A stretch of 64,000 nucleotides of DNA from positions 5,824,046-5,888,045 of the forward strand of contig NC_064041.1 of the NCBI RefSeq assembly GCF_932526225.1, written 5' to 3'. Of this stretch, positions 48,201 through 60,600 are shown one piece after another. The notes under the pieces were generated by a model. It was not told the origin of the DNA. It did no database searches and worked only from the letters and a program-made list of their open reading frames with translations. This stretch comes from Nematostella vectensis (lineage: Eukaryota > Cnidaria > Anthozoa > Actiniaria > Edwardsiidae). The position numbers were made by a program, and so were the translations under genes. Position 1 is the first letter of the stretch. Each line of letters opens with the position of its first letter.

Positions 48201-50004
48201 AAATGCAAAACTTCTGCTTTTCAAAAATCATATTTAAACCGTTGTACAAGAATATGGAACACTCTCACTAATTTGTTAAATAGTTCTAGCTACTCTGACC
48301 ATGCTTCTTTCAAGCGCGCTTTATTAAATTACTACTTAAATGCTCTTTCGATAACTTACGATCCAGAGGATCCGCGCTCATGGAAATCTGTCTGCCTCAC
48401 CTGCAATCGGGCCAGGGTGCTAACGCACCAAATTTCATGTTGTTTCTAATTTAGTTTTTGTGACCTTGTAACTTTTACACATTTTAAACTCGGGTCCGCC
48501 GTAATTGGCCTAGCTGTGGCGGATACCCTGCCCTTTCGTTATTGTATGTATTTATGTTCTGTTTCTCATGTATAACGTATTATGTATGTGTATTTTTTTT
48601 TCTCCGTGGGCAAAGTCAATAAATAAATAAATAAAATAAATAAATAGGTTGTTCAATTTGTGGGAGCATCTACACATTTAAGCCCACCCCCCTCTCTCTC
48701 TCTCTCTCGCTTATTTTTATATAAGTACTTATGTTTGATACATTCACAGTAATTCTCCATTTAATTTTGTATCAAGTAAAACTTTGACACTAGTGTTTTA
48801 GCTGCTGTACTTAGCTTATTACAACGCATTCGCTTCGAGTCGACAGTGCTTCCCGGGTCTATGTTTAGCGTTTAGCGAACTAAAGTGCGTGTATTTCGAT
48901 ATTGAATGTAGCATATTATTTTCAGGGTGTCAAACAGCTTCAAAGAAACAGTCTACTTTAGGCTGTATATTTGTACTCCCTTTCTCGCCACCATTTTGTT
49001 TCAAGTGATCGCTTGACATACAAATACCAAGGGGAAGGGAGTGGGTACTCTGCTGTGATTGGATATATTTTTTTCTTTTTTACCAAATGCCTCCAATTTT
49101 AGTTAGGACCCTGACTTGGAAAGCACCAGGGACCGGTTTGTTCAAAGACTTAGTTATAAACAATGGTTAGTGTTTAATCGGTGGATAACTTTCCTAACCC
49201 GTGGTAAGCTAATCCAGGCTTCAAAAAAGCAAACACAAATGCATTCGAACTAAACTCAAGTTCAACAAAACAAAGCACAGAAAATATAACAAAAGAGGTG
49301 TGCTTCCTTTGTGAGTTCCTCGCTAGGGTTCCATTTGAATAGTACTATGGAAAATGTAAGAATGGCGCAAGCTTATTTGATTTGTGTGTGGAAAAGATAT
49401 AATCAGATAATCACAGTAAGGGCCAGTCAATTGTTTTTAATACATTTTAAAGTAGTCGACCGATGTAGTTTTAAGTGTTGTGGCCTCTGCTGAATATTTT
49501 AGTACTATCGAACATGCGCAACAATGCAATAAAACCCAGAAGGTCAACACGTTGCGCTTTTAGATGTTACCTACTTGTCGACATGCACCACCCCCCCTCT
49601 CCCCGCTTTGTAAGTTCAAAGAAGTAGCCAATTTTTCAACTAGCTTTATTTTGATAAAGTGCTGAAGAGTTTTTAGAAATTAGCCAATCTGGATTCGAGA
49701 AACATACTATTTAAATAACAAGAATTCTACTTAGCAAATCAGCGTAGCAAATAAATAATTCAGTATTTATCTTAACATAAGCAAACATCCCAACTTTGCT
49801 GGTATCACTTAAACTTTACATAAAATTTCACACTTCACAATTTTAAGTAGATGTTTCGAATTTTCTCCTAAACATTAAAGTATGTCCACCATAAGATAAG
49901 ATAAGATAAAAACTTTATTTACAGAGGGTGGCACTTAATAGTGTAATACACTAGTAAACTTGTGGCCCTCAAAACTCATACATACAAATAATACAATATA
50001 ATAA

Positions 50005-50046
<42 letters not shown>

Positions 50047-51423
50047 CTCTATTTACAATACAAATTATAAAAATACTATTCCCACCCAGACCAAAAGGAG
50101 AAAAAAAAAAAAAAAAAAAAAAGATTCAATAAATAAAATAAAATATGAGTTAATTCGAAATATTAAAATGATTTAAAAGTAATTGTTCATTAAGATATTT
50201 ATGACGGAGAGCGTTCTTAAAAGAGCTTATATTAGGCATTTTCTTTATGCTGGCTTCTAAATTGTTCCATTTACGGATGGCATTTACTGTAAACGTTTTC
50301 CCACCTTCGGTTTTTCTAGTATACTTTGGAGTTATAAAATTCAGTCCTGAGAAACGAGTATTTCTATTATGAAGTGTATTGTTCAGCTTAAGAGTTTCAA
50401 TTAGATATTCGGGCACCATCAGTTGTAGCCTTTTAAAGAGAATAGAACACATTGAGATGTGATTGTCCAGATAGAAAGGCAGCCATTGAAGTCTATTAAA
50501 CAACGGTACTGAGGGTGCTCTGGGTTCAGCGTTGAGTATTAGACGTGCAGCTCTTTTTTGTAGAGTTAGAAATCTTGACAAACAATCCTTAGTTGATGCT
50601 GTTTGCCAAACAGTCCCAGCATAGCTAAACAAAGGTTTGATCATGGCATTATAGAAATTTGTTCTTTGTTTGAGGGGTAGACAACCTTTGATCTTATTTA
50701 GTACGCCGATTCTTCCTGCAATTTTCTTGTATGTCCTTTCAGCGTGATCCGAAAAGGTCAATTTACTGTCCACATCCAGTCCAAGGAGTCTTACTGATTC
50801 CACTGATTCAAGGGTGTTTCCATTAGATGTCGAAATGGATAATTTACTGTGTCTGTGTCACTTCTTTGTTATTTGTTAATTGAAAGTACAGCGATTCATT
50901 TGCAGGAAAACTGAAAAATGATCCACGGTATTGAAGTCTGTTCTTTATTAAATTACATTTGATTTTAACCGATGGAAATGTATTCTTTGTGTCACTCGCT
51001 ATTGTACAGGAGCGTATAGTGGTGGCGTTAATGGCCTTCTTTGATGCCACAAAGTTAGGAAGAAAAAAGTTGATGTATAACTATCACTCACCAGAACGTG
51101 TTTTCCTCGAGCATTACCCTGAATGCCGTGGCAACGGCCTTGTCAGCTTCGCTCAACCCTTCATCAAGGTCAACACCAAACTCCCGCGTCAAGTACTCGA
51201 TACAGAACTGGGAGTCAGCTACATGTTTCCCTTTATGCTCAATCCACGGGAACTTTCCCTTGCTGGATTTCTTAAACGCCGTATTCACATCATACGGGAT
51301 CTTCGCCATGCGCATCCACGTCTCTAACTTGAGACATGGAGGGGAGATATTTGGAACGGGGAGTCTGGGGTTTCGCGGGAATTGGTGTAGAATCACGGGA
51401 TTCTGATCGTTTCTCTCCTCCAT
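45283..51423 (-). CDS. FAXC: Failed axon connections homolog-like (GST-fold) protein
   Basis: Two exons, 51092-51423 and 45283-45760, join in phase to 269 aa. The N-terminal exon is a thioredoxin-fold GST domain of the Faxc/metaxin-like type (VILHQFPRN, PCLKLETWMRMAKIPY, GKFPWIEHKGK, DSQFCIEYL). The second exon is the GST C-terminal helical domain with NGHGIGRHTEDEIY and GDKPCVTDAAIFG, closely matching the HGHGIGR and LDATVFG motifs of FAXC. In Drosophila the family founder acts in axon development; a biochemical role is not established. Unlike vertebrate FAXC there is no N-terminal membrane segment, and the protein is shorter, ending just after the GST domain. The 5.3-kb intron holds a MITE and two truncated LINEs. 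The family call is secure; strict orthology is less so. Confidence 0.88.
47358..47622. mobile_element. MITE with 18-bp perfect inverted ends
   Basis: AAGGCCCTGTCACACGTA at 47358-47375 is exactly reverse-complemented at 47605-47622. The subterminal TTGTTGCAGGTCGCATGCGC is also inverted. About 265 bp, directly abutting the truncated 5' end of a LINE. Confidence 0.85.
47634..48649 (+). mobile_element. 5'-truncated LINE (CR1/L2-like), 3' part of reverse transcriptase
   Basis: The frame 47634-48449 encodes the typical C-terminal tail of CR1/L2-type RT proteins (EKDLGVWMSDDLSWTKQVDE, LVRPHLGYATQLWAP, RVERIQRRASKYM). The catalytic palm is missing. A short 3' UTR ends in an (AAATA)n tail at about 48620-48649. 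It lies antisense to the FAXC-like gene in its intron. It cannot move by itself. Confidence 0.85.
49888..50836 (-). mobile_element. 5'-truncated LINE, 3' part of reverse transcriptase, with (TTATC)n tail
   Basis: The frame 50150-50803 encodes an RT C-terminal tail (RLLGLDVDSKLTFSDHAE, IKPLFSYAGTVWQ, LQKRAARLILNA, LQWLPF). Its 3' UTR contains a (TA)n tract (about 50010-50041) and ends in TTATCTTATCTTATC repeats at about 49890. The RT catalytic core is absent. It belongs to a different family from the fragment at 47.6 kb, lies in the same FAXC-like intron, and has the same orientation as the gene. Confidence 0.8.
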
Positions 51424-52503
51424 TTTTGTGTGCGCAGGGTTATTGTAGCTTATCCGAATGAGCTGTTGGATGTCGGCCTCGCTGTTTTATTACAGGCAAA
51501 TATTGCTGACTCATAGAGACATTTTACTACCCCAAGGTCTTTACGCTCTGGTGGTTAAAAGTGCCTAAATTGCCGACTCATATTCACGTAACAATTTATT
51601 ACCCCATCAAAAGTTAAGTATAGGCAATATCATGCCGAAGTTTCTAAAACTTCTCTTAAAATGAAATAAAGCGGATCAAAGAAAAAAACAAAAAAAAAAA
51701 AATTCACGCATTGAAACAATAAGTGTAGAATGTTTCCGTTCATTGATATTCTTGCATTAGTTTAGGATGTCTCGTTAATTATGTTTCAGCCCTAGGTGTT
51801 CTTATAAATGGGAGTTTATAAAAATTCTTCAATTGATGCGAAGTTTTTCTGGTGTTCTCGTGGTATTTATTAAGCCGTAACACGATTATGCTATGGACTT
51901 TGGGTCTTCTTCATGCATCGCTGAAGGGCAGCAATTATTTCTTTGTTATTTGGTTACTCAAGATGAACGGCCTTTCGTTTATTATTATATTAATACATAA
52001 TTCAGTTTTACGTCTCCATCAAAATGCAATGCAGTAAACTTTATTTCTCGAGGATTTTTACGTTATAATCGTTTTAATCAGTTTCCTAACTCATGTCCCT
52101 CAACAACTTCACTACTACAAACTAGTAAAATGCTTAGAAGTTAATATGTACCAACTAATATATACCAACCAAAACAAACACTTCCTAAGCTCAAAGATCA
52201 AAGTATGAACACACGACGTTTTATGCTACAGCTCCCAAAAACCACTGCGCCACTCTCAAAAATTGAGATCAGAAGAAAAACTTTTATCTGTGAGTGGTAG
52301 AACAAACGTCAAAATGCAAAAAATAAATCGAGCTTTGAAAAAAGCTCGTCAAATGTTGCTCAGAACAATAAAAAAAAAGAACTGTTATCTGTGAGTGATA
52401 GAACAAAAAAATGGTGGTAAAATGTTATTTACTCAGAGAAAAATTAAGAGGTACATTATGAGGTCTTACTATAAACTAACTCTGTCTCTAGAGATGTGCA
52501 AAT
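51424..52503. other. Spacer between FAXC-like gene and secreted gene A
   Basis: AT-rich. It should contain the FAXC-like promoter just above 51423 and the 3' UTR of gene A. I see no coding exon or clear repeat. Confidence 0.5.
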
Positions 52504-55500
52504 TTATCTTGCTGAGTTGAACAAATTGAGAGTGAGGAGATCACATGCGTAGAGATGGTTATCTTCCAATATCCACTTTAAAAATAAAAGAAAATACATA
52601 AGTAGAACAACCAATAATGTATGTAAAGTATAGTCAAAACATGTCACAATTTCAAGCGCGATACCTTGTTCAATGTAGTGTCCACAGTAGCGTCCACATA
52701 ATGGAGCGTTTTCTAGTTTAAACACGAAAAACTTCCCACAATTCCTGGCTTTGATTGTCCTCTTTTCTAAACAACAATTCTCATCTGATTTATGGAAGCA
52801 GGCCTATAAAAAGAGAGAGACAGTGATGGTTGAACTATCCGACTAATATCTTAATGAATTGAGCTTGCGCTCTTCACAACAGAAAATACATCAACAAGGC
52901 CATTTTTGCGATGTAAGGGGGGACCCTTGGACGAGTATATGAGAACTTACCTCTCTTTCGACTGATTTGTCTATGACGTCATAGGGCAAGCCACCTTTCA
53001 TCCACCCCGTAATGTACGTTCCACAATGACTCATGGGAGGGCACGATGTGGCTATGACGTCACCAGCCTCGCTTTGAAACCGGTACCAGCCTCCCATCTG
53101 CGTGTCACACTTGGGACTTTCAGTCTTGTGCGTCTCTAAGCGGTCAGCGGTATCGAGCACCTTGTAGGTGCTATTAGAGCATTCATCCTCTAGGATGCAA
53201 TGCACCATGGGTTTAGTAATTGGTTTTGCCTGATAGTGTCGCCGGTACCCTGTACCAGGGTGTTGTGGTAATCGCTTTAATTTGGGTTCATTTCAGGGAC
53301 TCCTGGGGATCGTTTCGGGTTATGGGATCGTTATGGGTCCTGGGTTTATTTAGGGTCCTCTACACCCCTCTCCCTACCCTTCATCTAAAAGTCTTACAGT
53401 AAAACGTCATACCTGCGCCAAGAAGTCTGTAGACGGCGATCTCGAAGTCCCCACCCACGTGATACTTTTTACACTCGGAGTCTTTCTCAGTTTTGCCGTA
53501 ATCATCGTAGGTGAGATGCGCCCGCGGTCCGCTCCAGCATTCTCCCCAAAACTGAACTCCAAAGTAAAGGAATCCATGTTTCTCTGTCTCCGCGGCGCAG
53601 TTCCGCACGACGGCGTCAAACTCATCTTGGTTCCACTCTTTAAGGTACTCTTTTGTGCGGTAGCTTGCGAGAAATTGCGGCATTGGTCGGTCGCCATTAG
53701 CTTTGTAACAGCCTACAAACTCTGGCTTTTGAAGCCCTGTGCGAAAAAGAATAGTTCAATTTAGTCGTGTGATAGAGTGTGATAGCTTGCGAGGTATTCA
53801 GGCATTGGTCGGTCGAGATTGTCTTTGTCTTTGGCTTCGTCTTTGTCTATGTGATTGATATCTTTGTAAAAGCCCACAAACTCGAATTTCTGTTGGAGCG
53901 CTGTTTAAACAAAATAGGTAATTTTGCATCTCAATTTAATCACATAACGAAATACCCAAGTCGAAGAAAAAATTCATTCATAGATCCGACATGTCAATCA
54001 CGCGCGCACGAATAGCCAATCAGGAAAGAGATGGTGCAATAACAGCCATTTGGTCCCACAAATGTCCCACAAAAAGTCGGCAATCGACGCCGAAAAAGAT
54101 TGGTTTAAGATATTTTTCTGCGAATCTGGACAAGCAAATAAGCATTTTCCGGTCAGCGTAGAAAGTGCTAGCACTGTTTTCTTTGCTCGGCCGCTTTTAG
54201 TGTAGAGTTGAGACTCAATTGTAGAAAAACAAATTTACTACGAAGAAACAAAAAACAAAAAGCAAAGAAACCACTTACAAGAGCAGTGTAATTCCTACCA
54301 TTAAACTTGTGTTTGATATTATACCTAGGTTACTTCAATTACATTTAAAAATGAGACTGTCGTTTGTAATTTTTACTGTAAATCTTGACGTTTGCCGATA
54401 AAACTTGTAGTTAGAAGTCGGTCGTAAACAGCGAATTCGGCTTTCTCTTCTGATTTTCCCCGCACTTAAATCACTGCAAATTGACAAAAATAGCTTTGAA
54501 AACAATTAAAACACGTAGTACCTACCGTAGAGAGCACCGCTTTATCTTATCATTTCCAATTTTTCGTATTTAAAGCTGGATTCGTGCCGTTTCCATTCAA
54601 CAACCAAACTCGTAGTTATCTATTTCTATGCTTCATTCTCACAAGATTTTCACCAAGCTTGGACAACAAGACAAGTTTCCATCATGTTAGGTTACTGTGT
54701 TTTATTTTCCAAGTCGCAGGAAAAACCCCTATAAACGCCTGTATTTTAAATAACTCCGGGCATGACTCACTGACCTCATACGACATGTTGTACAATTTGT
54801 GGGACATTTGTGTTGCACTTCACTGGCTTCTATTTGCTGCTTTCTGATTGGATATTCGTGCACGCGTCGGATCTATGAATAGTTGTATAGAACTTTTGGC
54901 TTGCGTAGGGCTTGTGTCTGCAATCATTTATCATGTACAGAAAAAAAAAAAAAAAAAACAAGCGGAAGAAATACAGACCAGCGAATAAAATTGTCGTTTT
55001 CGGTTAGCCTTTTGGGATAGGGAAAGTGTGCGGGCACTCTTGCAAAATCTGTGAGCTGGGTATGGAAAATCTGGTTTCTAGAGTTGAAAGCTCGATTCAC
55101 CATTATAGGGCTTTTTTTATTTAAACCAATCTAAACAAACTTAACCAAATGGCCAGCTCTAAAAAAGGATAATATCTTTAATCCTTCGATGAAAAGTTAT
55201 CAACTCCCTAGCTTTGCGCATACGTTGACAGGCATGGATATTTGCTGGAATCACAGGGTGAAAAAAGACGCAATTTGCTCTGAACATTTCACTCCATGGC
55301 TTGTCTTTCTTCTTCAGAGAAATGATAACAGCAAAATCGTATTACTATAATATTGAAGGCAAAGTTTCACTACTAGCAGCAAAGTTTAAAACAAATCAGA
55401 AGAAAAAGGGCTTCAGTTGTTAAGCAATACAAGAAAAACAAGTTAAACAATTAAAGGCTTTCAATCTAAAACTATTGCATAATATCTTTCACATTTTTAT

Positions 55501-55695
55501 CTGCCTTATTCTACTATATGGAGTACATCAAAAGTTTTATGTAGTACATAAGAAGATATATGCATTAGTACATCAAAAGATATATGTAGTGCATAAGAGG
55601 ATATAGGTAGTGCGTATTTTATATCACTTACCTGTTATAGAAGCTGGCCCTAATAGAAGCGCAAAGACAGTCAGGGATGCCATCGTTGCCTTCAT
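52504..55695 (-). CDS. Secreted WSC-like + D8C (uromodulin-type) domain protein, copy A
   Basis: Exons: 55632-55695 (signal peptide MKATMASLTVFALLLGPASI), 53413-53736, 52951-53189 and 52504-52803. Exon 2 encodes a cysteine module with GCYKANGDRPMPQFLASY and YFGVQFWGECWSG, resembling WSC domains. Exons 3-4 form a D8C domain as in uromodulin, GP2 and OIT3 (GGWYRFQ, TSCPPMSHCGTYITGWMKG, ENCCLEKR, NCGKFFVFKL, CGRYCG). Phases are consistent. Such proteins are extracellular or matrix/secretory glycoproteins; the ligand is unknown. The 3' end is uncertain. Reading through to the stop at 52504 adds a hydrophobic tail (HTLLVVLLMYFLLFLKWIL), giving 308 aa. A weak donor at 52664 could instead lead to a further exon. 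A decayed extra copy of exon 2 lies upstream at 53761-53900. Confidence 0.8.
53761..53900 (-). pseudogene. Partial duplicate of gene A exon 2 with its splice acceptor
   Basis: An acceptor CAG and 45 codons (LQQKFEFVGFYKD, DRPMPEYLASYHT) match the beginning of exon 2 (LQKPEFVGCYKAN, DRPMPQFLASYRT), with an in-frame insertion rich in Asp/Lys. A TAA then ends the frame. The phase fits the signal-peptide exon, so splicing to it would make a very short secreted product. It is either a decayed exon copy or a poison/alternative exon. Confidence 0.7.
53976..54880. mobile_element. ~0.9-kb inverted-repeat element in gene A intron 1
   Basis: The left end ATTCATAGATCCGAC matches the reverse complement of the right end ending at 54880. 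Subterminal blocks (GCACGAATAGCCAATCAG; ACAAATGTCCCACA) are also inverted. No transposase frame is visible. Confidence 0.7.
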
Positions 55696-57610
55696 GACCG
55701 CACTCTCTGAATTATGAGACAAGGGTCTGTGCCACAGTCTAATACTGGGCGAATACTTAAGTCTGGACAATCTCTTCCGTGCCACCTGCCGCCCCCTTTT
55801 AAAACTCTAAAAGACACACAATCGTATCTTTGACACTTTGATTAAAAACCTGGGCACGTGGCAAAACTGAAGGCTCTTTTTTGACGCTTTGTAATTGGCA
55901 ATTCTCTACTCACTGCCATTCACGTCTATGAAACTTTTAGAATCTCTTGTAATTAATCTTAACAGTGTAAAGTACTGTCGTCAGATGCGCGAACATGATC
56001 ACAATGACTCAGTCGTGTGTGTTTTTTTTGGATCATAGACACTGGTTTGCAACAATGGGACGTGGTTATGCGTGATTACTTAGCGGTTATGGCTTCCGAT
56101 AGGTGATGAAATTCGTTTTCCTCGAGAGAGTGGAAGTTTGCTAAAGTAGATTTGATCTGGCGGAAACTTTGTGTTGACTTTGTCATGATATCTTCCCTGG
56201 ACTTGTCTCTTAGAGATTTTTGTTTCTCTATGTGTCCATATTTTAGGATAGAAAAATAGGTATTAGAAAAAAATTGGAACACCAAACCACCTGTTTACTA
56301 TGAAATGCTAATACTATTTCTATTGTCATCTGCGCAGCCGCAGACTGTCGCTCCCCTCCAAGAACAGCTGCTGGGAACAGGGGAACATAGTGAAAATATT
56401 TGAACAAGGTTTTTATCGGTATTGTCCGCACCACTCGCCAAGGGCGATTCCGAAAGCGGTGACAACCATAGGCGTTTGAAATTACGCCGTGGCTATATGC
56501 CCGACAGTCAGAAAAGGTCCACGTTCGATGGATTAAATGCACGACAATTTTCAAATAATTCAAATAACCCAGTGAATTGTCGACCTAGTAAGTTCAAAGT
56601 ATTCTAGATATGTTTAGAAAGAGCAAGCGATTCTAAATTGAGCTTTGTTGTCGAAGTTGAATGATTTTCCTTGCTTGTATAGACTATGATATCACTATAA
56701 AGGCGGAAAGTCCACTTCCGGTTCGCAATAGACGTGCTATTTGTAGAAACTATCAAGAGAATTAGATAAAGAAGGCATTGTAAATCTAATGTCAAACTTT
56801 TTGTATGTGAATCCTATAACAAACGTTGAAATATTTCAATAGTATAAAAGAACTCTTTTTTTTCGGGGACGGTCAGATTTTTTATATATAACTCTCCCCT
56901 CCCAATCCCACACTTTTTTTGGATTTAGCCACCCTCCCCCCCCCCCCCCCCCTCCAAGAAAGAACCTGGGTATGGGCCTATAGTTTTTACAAGCAATAAA
57001 AACATTTCATCCAAAAAAAAGCTCAATTTTGGACTCACAGGATTAAAAAATTTACCGTGATATTTTAGGAAATCGAGAGCTGTCGACATTTAGCAACATA
57101 TTGTAGAAAATTCCTCTAACATTACGATGTCACAGACAACAGAAAACATTCAATACCGACAACAAAGCTCAATTCAGATTCGCTTGCCCTTTCTCAACAA
57201 ATATAGAATACTTTGAACTCACTAGGTCTACAATTTGCTGGGTTATTTGTAAAAATTATGAATTTACGCATGCGTCCCCGTTTTTTTTTTTTTTTTTTTT
57301 TTTTACACAAAGAGCTTCAATAATGAGAGGGCTACTAATTTTTCCTTAAAGGGGGGTGTTCGATTTTTTTTTCCGATTTAAATAATATAATAAATATAAT
57401 AATTTTAGTTGGAGTTTATCCTTAGGAGTATATATCAATTCAAATATATATCATTATTACTATAGGAAACTAGGCAAAGGTGCGAGATGGGACGCTTCAG
57501 GACAAGTATTGGTTGATCGGTTTTGACATTTATTGTGCTTCTTGTTCAGTTGTCCTCTACATTTCTAGCACAACACTTCTATTCAAACTCTTTGTCCTAA
57601 TCTTGAAGCT
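55696..57610. other. Intergenic spacer between secreted genes A and B
   Basis: It holds the gene A promoter side, a long-TIR element at 56560-57253, poly-C/A/T tracts (56937-56953, 57281-57305), and no coding exon that I can support. Confidence 0.5.
56560..57253. mobile_element. Non-autonomous DNA transposon with >100-bp terminal inverted repeats
   Basis: The left arm (AAATAACCCAGTGAATTGTC ... CTTTGTTGTCG) matches the reverse complement of the right arm (through 57253) over about 110 bp with roughly 85-90% identity. About 690 bp, no ORF with transposase features. The length of the arms suggests a foldback or MITE-like family. Confidence 0.75.
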
Positions 57611-60600
57611 TTAACCGACTCTGCAAACAAGAAGAGATTAAAAAAATTATGAATACAATACAAACAGGGTATGGTAGTGCAGTATGGGTGGTTATTTCAG
57701 CATTAAAAAAAAGAAATGACATCAAACAGTAGAGAAAATGCCTGAATATGAGCTTCATATAATAAAACCATAAGCACACGCATATTCCGTTATTAGGCTT
57801 AGACTGATGCATACCCCCCCTTCTGGGATGGGAGTCTGTAGTCCATTGCATAAGGTAATGATGTTGAACATTTTTTTTTTCCTTTTTTATTTAACACTTT
57901 CTTTCTTCCGTATATCTTTCATCTTTTCATAATGCAGCAGGCAGCATCAATCTCTGACCTTTCTAATTGAAAAAAAGCAACGCTGTGTCATACCAAGATC
58001 GGGTTAAGAGTTGTCAATGCGGTCGCCAGTCATCATCGTATAATACATGTTGGCCGGTCCTCAACCCCCCCCCCCCTCCCCCCTCCACGCGCGCTCGTAA
58101 TGGCGGCTGTGTTTATTTATGGAAACACTAAACAAACGCCTTCGTCTCAGTTTCCTTATATCATACCTGCCGTTGCCACAGTAGCACGCGGGATTCATGG
58201 GAACCTCGGGCAGCTTGTACACGTAGTAGCCCCCGCAATTACTCACTTGGAGTCGCACCTTTTCATTATCGTATAACACATGTTGGCCGGTCCTCAACCC
58301 CCCCCCCCCCCCCCCTCCACGCGCGCTCGTAATGGCGGCTGTGTTTATTTATGGAAACACTAAACAAACGCCTTCGTCTCAGTTTCCTTATATCATACCT
58401 GCCGTTGCCACAGTAGCGCGCGGGATTCAAGGGAACCTCGGGCAGCTTGTACACGTAATAGCCCCCGCAATTACGCACTTGGATTCGCACCTTTTTATTA
58501 TAACAATCGTTCTTGCCATTTTCGGAGTCAGAAAAAAAGACCTTGTAAAAATACAAACAGTAGTTACGGAAACGCACGGCATGGATAAACATTGTGATTC
58601 CCCCCCCCCCCCCCCCCCCCCCCTACAGCGATCCCCAGGGGGGATTCCCTATATCCATTGGACGGGAATCATCGTCGTATCTTTTTAGGGTGTAAATATA
58701 GAGCCTTATATATTTTTAGGGGTGACAATGAAAATGCCCAGATTTTTTTTTTAACTAGGTATATTTTAGGGTGCTATTATGCTATTAGCTCAACCCCTCC
58801 CCCTCCCCGGTCAGCGGTCCCCCTTAAAGATCCTTACAGTGGATGCATATGCTCCCTATTAGATAGTGAAAGAATTTGACATAAAATCTATATTTTGTTT
58901 GTGGCAAACATATCAACACCCCTATGTAACAAAGCTGGCAAGTTAAATTTCTCGGCAGGTTTTCTGTAAAAAGCCCATGCTGGCAAATTTTTCAGCAAGT
59001 CAGTGGAATTTCCCATAATTTTTTCATCTGTTTTTTTTTTGGGGGGGGGGGGGGGGGTGGGGAGGTTGGGATCAAGAACGACCGCCCTAGGGTGAATTCC
59101 TTTTCCTCTCGACTGCCCCTTGATATATAATAAGAATTATGAAAAGAAAAGTAATAGTATTGCGCTAACGTATTGCTACACACACTTATTGTGTCTACTG
59201 TCAGACAAGAGTCAAGCTAAAAACGGTCTTTTCCCCGCTTATTCTGCCAAGCCCGTTTCTTTGGCTGTGGTTTCGCTAGATAGAAGATAGGGACAGGGGG
59301 TCGGAATCTCCTAAACCATTCATGCGGTCTAATTAGATGACGTGCGGTCTAATTAGATGACGTGCGGTCTAACTAGATGACGGTCTAATTAGATGACGTG
59401 ACGCATCTTGATATTTACCGTTCGGTTCACTACTCCGTCTGTCACTCTTGGGTGTTCATCTTTCATCCATCCTGTTAAAATAGCATCGCAATGACGCGGG
59501 GGGACGCATGTTGTAGCAATGGCCGTCCCTGTGTTGCCGAGGAATCGGTACCAGAGGTTTCCAGCAAACATGTGATTTGTAGAGCCGTTATTGTCGGTTT
59601 TGAAAGGACCGTCTATGTTGGTGTAGTTTTGCGCCCGCGTCTCGTCATCAAACGTCATATATTGATCACACATTGGTTCTAGGATTTTAAATAAAAACTG
59701 ATTTAGAATAACGTGCCTCCCGTTCAATCCAGAGAAGTAGTCTACAGCACCGTTCAACCATTTTCAAAAGTATAAGCAAGAGTTGTGTTGGAATAAGGGG
59801 CAAAAGAAGAAACTAGAAAGGGTGACATTGGTTTTGAAGGGGGGGGGGATGTAAACGAAGAGAGAGGCACAAGGAATCTTAATCTCTGCCCCATTGAGTC
59901 CATTTTCGGAGAAAGAGGAAGAGAGGATGGTAATAAAATACCAAAGGAAGAACAAAAATACTTTAATAAAAGCAAATAACGTATGAAAAGACCCTTTATT
60001 CTGTAGGCAAACACAGTGTTGTCCTTGCCGACGCCATTACAGCAATGCGAAGAGCGGCCATCTTTGAAATATGTTGAGTGCGCATGCTCTCCACTCCAAC
60101 ACTCGCCCCAGTACTCTATGCCAAACCACAGGTATCCCTTCTTCTTGGCGAGCTCGGCACATGGCCTGATGACTTTGACCTCGAGTTCGCTTTCGTTCAT
60201 GTGAAGCGCGTCGTGGAAGGTTTTGAGGTGGACGGGAAATGGGCGGCCTCCTAGGGCACAGTGACGGTTCCTATAGCAACCAAGTTGTTCGAGGCCTGCT
60301 AATCAAACAGAAAAGGCTGATGCTTTAGGACATTTTTCTTTTTTCGTTTTTATTAGCTGAATTGGACAAGAATTGTAATATACGAAATAGATGCCCAATG
60401 GTTGCATGCGTAAACGGGCACTAGGCCCACGCAGGACAATAAAAATCACAATAAAAACTAGTTTTGGTGGTATCCACAGTCCCGTGTGATGCTCCATGTG
60501 CAGGGCAGGAGTTCTGCCTTATTGCAGTCGTTTTGGACTAAGAGACTAGCGACAAGAATAAAAAATATCTTCTAGTGTTGATATTATCCAGAACACCGCA

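Noticed and set aside
53459-53764. 101-aa plus-strand frame also repeated at 63452-63757
   Set aside because: Its conservation between copies only reflects the duplicated minus-strand WSC-like exon; the plus-strand product has no recognisable features.
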